A stretch of DNA of 64,000 nt from Pagrus major (taxonomy: Eukaryota; Chordata; Actinopteri; Spariformes; Sparidae), in the NCBI RefSeq assembly GCF_040436345.1, contig NC_133220.1:5315936-5379935 (forward strand). Reading direction: 5' to 3'. Under the pieces are notes generated by a model that was given only the letters and a program-made list of their open reading frames with translations, made no database searches and was not told the origin of the DNA. Position 1 is the first letter of the stretch, and each line of letters starts with the position of its first letter. This document shows positions 60,812 through 64,000 of this stretch, piece after piece. A program made the translations under genes and the position numbers.

Positions 60812-61400
60812 CTTAAAGGTGCAGTATGTAGAAGGGTGTAACGCTACATTGATTCAATGATAAACTATCATCGCTGCAAGGTGAAAACATCGATCCATAT
60901 CGTCGCCAATCGTTAAGATACGCCTTTATTTTGAAATTCCCATCCCCGTTTCCGTCCATGTGCAGCTCCTTTCTAAACACTGCTTTGTTTTTATTATAAA
61001 ACAATAGATTATTTTATTTTTAAATGTCTGGAACCATTGATAAAATAATATTTACACTGAAGAGTTCAGTAATAAAACTGTCAAATCATATTGATTGCGA
61101 CTGATCGTGTTAAATGGGCGTACGATGTCATCTCGTATCGATCGCAGGCCCCTGTATCGAATCGATCAATCGCCCGTATCGCGGCAGACTTTGTGATATC
61201 GGCAAATATCGTGTCGTTGTCCAAAGAACCGATACAATATCGTATCGTGATGAAACTTGCGATTTACACCCCTAACATGTAGCTTTGGAGAAGAACAGAA
61301 AGACTGACATTGACTGACTTTAATTTTTTTTACTTTGTTTGTTTGTATTTGGCGGACCCTGCCACCTTTCCTGGCTTTAACCCTCATTCTCCCCTGAAAC
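60812..61400. mobile_element. Second copy of the CTCTGTAGTTTT MITE, split by an insertion
   Basis: TTAAAGGTGCAGTATGTAG at 60813-60831 corresponds to the terminal repeat of the element at 34400-34683. Its continuation CATGTAGCTTTGGAGAAGAA starts only at 61276, followed by the shared internal words TTTACTTTGTTTG and TGGCGGACCCTGCCACCTTT. The material between is a separate insertion (60832-61274). The right end is not preserved. Confidence 0.6.
60832..61274. mobile_element. hAT-type MITE inserted in the older MITE
   Basis: The left end AAGGGTGTAACGC and the reverse complement of the right end TAGGGGTGTAAATCGC are inverted repeats. Subterminal sequence is rich in TATCG and ATCGAT words (CGTATCGATCGCAGG, CGAATCGATCAATCG, CAATATCGTATCGTG). 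The flanks GTATGTAG (60824-60831) and ACATGTAG (61275-61282) agree at six of eight bases, both differences being transitions, as expected for a decayed 8-bp target duplication. Confidence 0.65.
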
Positions 61401-62098
61401 AAGCTTTTGTATTCAGTAATATAAATATAAAACTGTGGGCTACTCTTTGTGGATACAAAAGATCAGGTAGTTAATGAACTGGATGCAGATTTGAACTGTT
61501 TGAACAGAAATCAGTCATTCAGATGAGGCTGAGCTTCTTGGTTTAACTTTAAACTTTGCAGAGACACTGACAGTAATCACAGGCTGCTGCTTCATCCCCT
61601 ATGATTAACTTCCCAACCTGCTGCAGGACTATCAACGTGGCATGAACACAGTGGGAGCAGTCACATAAAGACCAGACACAAAGCTACAGATCTGCATGTT
61701 CAGACAGAAAACAAACAAACACAGGAACAAAACAACACAACTTCTCTGTGAGTGTTTATTTACGTTGCTAACGTGGCACTTCTCCTCCCGCAACTACAAG
61801 CTAACAGCCTCTTTGCGTGGATTAGCTAGTATAGCATACACTTTTAAAACCACAAAAACGATGAAATATTTGACTTTTGCTCGCTTTGAAGCCTCTTCGC
61901 GTTGTTATTTAGCAGCTAACACTTGTTTTAAAGCCTGAACTCACAACAAGTCTGTGAAAAAAACTGCCTGTTGTTGACAGTTGTTGCTTCACAGTCGCTC
62001 GAAAAAGCGCCACAGACTGAGTGAAAACCGGTGAGATGCTCGGCGAGAGAACAATAAACGAGTCTAAGTATTAAAGTTGTACATTAATTGTCACTTAC

Positions 62099-62290
62099 CT
62101 TCGGAAAACTTGCGCCTCGGAGCCGCCGCACGGAGATGCGGAGGATGGAAAGGTCTGGAAGGAGCGAGGAGGAGAGTGGTACCGCTCGGTGCGACGTAGC
62201 GGGTTGCCAGGTTTGCAGTTTATCCGCGAGTGCGCATGTGCAGTCGTGGAGGAAGTTGTTCAGTTTTGAGTTTCTTAAGTCTGCGTTACA
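62099..62290 (-). other. Probable non-coding first exon and promoter of an unidentified - strand gene
   Basis: A GC- and CpG-rich stretch in AT-rich surroundings ends on the - strand in a perfect splice donor, CCGAAG/GTAAGT (donor bases 62093-62098). Near its upstream edge is TGCACATGCGCACT, an NRF1-like site (62231-62244). These are features of a housekeeping-type CpG promoter with a first exon. No convincing coding start lies in frame with the donor, so the exon is probably 5'-UTR. No downstream exon could be recognised to its left. The start coordinate is approximate. Confidence 0.5.
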
Positions 62291-63282
62291 GTAATATATT
62301 ACTTATGTAACACGTCTTGTGAAGAATTTAATCTTGTTTTTGTTAAGAGCCCATCCACACCAACATATATTAATATTGTCATATTAATGTAGGCTTTTAT
62401 ATTGATATATAAGTTGTTTGTTCAGTCTCTGTGATCACAACATGCATTCCTTGTTCTGTGGACTAAAATAAAAAGGCATAGAAGAAGAAATGTAAGTCTT
62501 GTCATGTCATTAGAGGCTACATTATATAAGTTATACGTCTGTTGTGTTTCATATGACGAAACATATAATTAAAAATATTTATTCCTATCTCATAATATAT
62601 CACTTCAGGCTCATCCCTGAGTCCAGGGCCAGTCGTTTATTTAATTGGTCTATATAGATTATTTGGGCATTTTGTTGAAAGTATCTAAAAAGTAGTGTAA
62701 TAAGTAATGTATTACTCTACGCAGACAGTAAAAGACACTGTTTATTACACATAAAAGTTGTCCTTCCTTGTCGGGTAGTTTAATATAACAAATAATTGTG
62801 TTTAAAAAAAATCACTCATGATATGTCAGTCCATATGCAAACTACAGCTTTCAGCTAAATAAACTCACCTTGCACAAAGTGCAATATATCCCTCTGAAAT
62901 GTGAGTATAGCATAGAAATAGACAAATAAAAAAGGAGTTTAAAGGTGATAAAGGTGGAGTTTGGGGGGGAACTAAAATGGCATGCAAAGTGACTTTTGAG
63001 TTGTCAATATTGAGAAAGAACCAACATTTTAACTTGCAAATCCTCCAAATAAAGACGACACAAGTTTGTGGTATTTGTTTTTAATTTGTATGACTTGTGT
63101 TGACATTACTTATTGCACATTTCTCTCAATACATATCATCAGCTGTTGGACATAAATACCCAAACAAACACTGTTTATTACACAGTATTAAATATCCACA
63201 TCAGAAAATGAGGAATGGTGGTTTTTTTGCGGACCTGGCAACCCCCGTGCCGGTCAAACCACACTGCGCAGACTCGAAACCA

Positions 63283-63303
63283 ATGGCGGACGAAGTTGAA
63301 CAG
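63283..63303 (+). CDS. Probable first coding exon (MADEVEQ) of an unidentified gene
   Basis: The start codon lies in a good Kozak context, ACCAATGGCGG, which also resembles a YY1 site. It is followed by seven codons (MADEVEQ) and the donor GAACAG/GTTTGT at 63304. Upstream are GC-rich sequence and a TGCGCAGACTCG NRF1-like word; downstream the sequence turns into typical intron-like DNA (GCTAGCATGCGATGCTA). An in-frame upstream ATG at 63208 would add 25 residues but has a poor context. The rest of the gene lies beyond the window and the seven residues are too few to identify it. Confidence 0.5.
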
Positions 63304-64000
63304 GTTTGTCCCTCGGCGTTAAACTACGCTGTTTTTCCTCTAACCCGGCGTGAATATTGATAGTCTGAGAGGAGGACTGGAAACGGTTCACCCGTGTGTT
63401 CATCTGACGGGGCTCACGGTTTTATTTGTCCGTGTTTGTCCTGTTAATATCGCGGAGAGGCCTGTCAAACAAGCTAGCACAGTTAGCCCGGCTAGCATGC
63501 GATGCTACCGTTCAAATGAAAGAAACGTGTTTGAGTGGCGGTGCTGGTTTTTTTGTGAGCTGCAGGCTTAAATATCAATGCAGGAAAGATTAAAACCGGG
63601 AAATGCAAGACAGCACACAACTATTAGTGGTGACTGGTCTTGTGTTTTGTTTGTGGTGTGGGCAAATGGCTGAAAACTGGTTGGACAAGTTGGACTTGTT
63701 TAAAAAAAAAAAACAGCTGTTCAGACTGATGAGAAATGTAAATGTTAATAACAGGGAAGTTAAAACAGATAGAGTAGCTTAGGTAAAGTATTTGACCTAT
63801 TGTGTTTAAATCAGTAGGATTTCTTTGACTTTTCTCTGCTGTGTCCACCAGGTGTTGTGTCTGAATCAAGTATCCACATTTTCTTGTAATAACTGAATAA
63901 ATAATAATTGATTAATTGATCTGAATTTCAGCTGCATGTTGCTTCATAGCAGAATCAGCGAGTTTAACAAGTTGGTGAAAGTTAAAACGGGTAACAAGAC
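63304..64000 (+). other. Probable first intron of the + strand gene
   Basis: No coding stretch is recognisable from the donor at 63304 to the end of the window. The sequence is AT-rich after about 63560 and contains no repeat that I can name. Confidence 0.4.

Larger units (their letters stand above)
38305..62098. other. Gene-poor interval of about 24 kb
   Basis: No open frame in this interval shows a recognisable domain, and no chain of conserved exons was found on either strand. It holds the repeats listed separately, CA/GT microsatellites, and several complex AT-rich stretches that could be conserved regulatory DNA (about 40370-40600, 47400-47560, 49330-49560, 51110-51320, 52980-53110 and 54650-54840). 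Small exons of an unknown gene, such as the downstream exons of the - strand transcript at 62099, could be hidden here. Confidence 0.6.

Noticed and set aside
63208..63360. Longer reading of the + strand exon from an upstream ATG and past the donor
   Set aside because: The upstream ATG has a weak context within the promoter-like region, and reading past 63303 ignores a plausible splice donor.

Overview
The window is nuclear DNA from a ray-finned fish, very probably a percomorph teleost. The evidence is split vertebrate genes with GT-AG introns, long CA/GT microsatellites, and mobile elements typical of spiny-rayed fishes: an L2/Rex-type LINE tail, a V-SINE, a tRNA-headed SINE, a Tc1-like relic, hAT-type MITEs and LTR fragments. 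No prokaryotic gene, operon, CRISPR array or viral genome is present. The species cannot be named from the sequence.

Two protein-coding genes are firmly supported. On the + strand, the last four coding exons of rims4 lie at 2951-3063, 5116-5217, 9319-9458 and 15805-16023. They encode the C-terminal 190 residues, including the single C2 domain of this small presynaptic RIM protein; the first exons lie to the left of the window. On the - strand, a complete two-exon gene of the ABRA/STARS family (exon 1 37317-37943, exon 2 32324-32761, 354 residues) encodes a muscle-type actin-binding, Rho/SRF-activating protein with a C-terminal costars domain. The two genes are convergent. In human, RIMS2 and ABRA share chromosome 8q22-q23, so a rims4/abra-like neighbourhood looks like the parallel remnant of an ancient duplicated block.

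Layout: 1-16023 is rims4, with introns carrying a LINE tail, a Tc1 relic interrupted by another repeat, an L1 5' fragment, a pyrimidine/purine low-complexity tract and possible intronic enhancers, including a duplicated 60-bp homeodomain-site module. 16024-32323 is 3'-UTR and intergenic DNA with two MITE copies, a well-delimited hAT element (27877-29081, perfect 8-bp target duplication) and an LTR-like block. 32324-38304 is the abra-like gene and its putative promoter. 38305-62098 is a roughly 24-kb interval without a recognisable gene, holding repeats and several AT-rich stretches that look like conserved non-coding DNA. 62099-63303 looks like a divergent promoter region: a GC-rich probable - strand first exon with a strong splice donor, and a + strand ATG exon (MADEVEQ) followed by a donor. 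Neither of these two genes can be identified.

Nothing here amounts to a new molecular system. The points most worth checking are the third abra-family gene beside rims4, the resolved nested transposon insertions with target duplications, the possible MITE-derived poly(A) signal behind rims4, the L1 fragment that keeps its 5' rather than its 3' end, and the duplicated intronic module.
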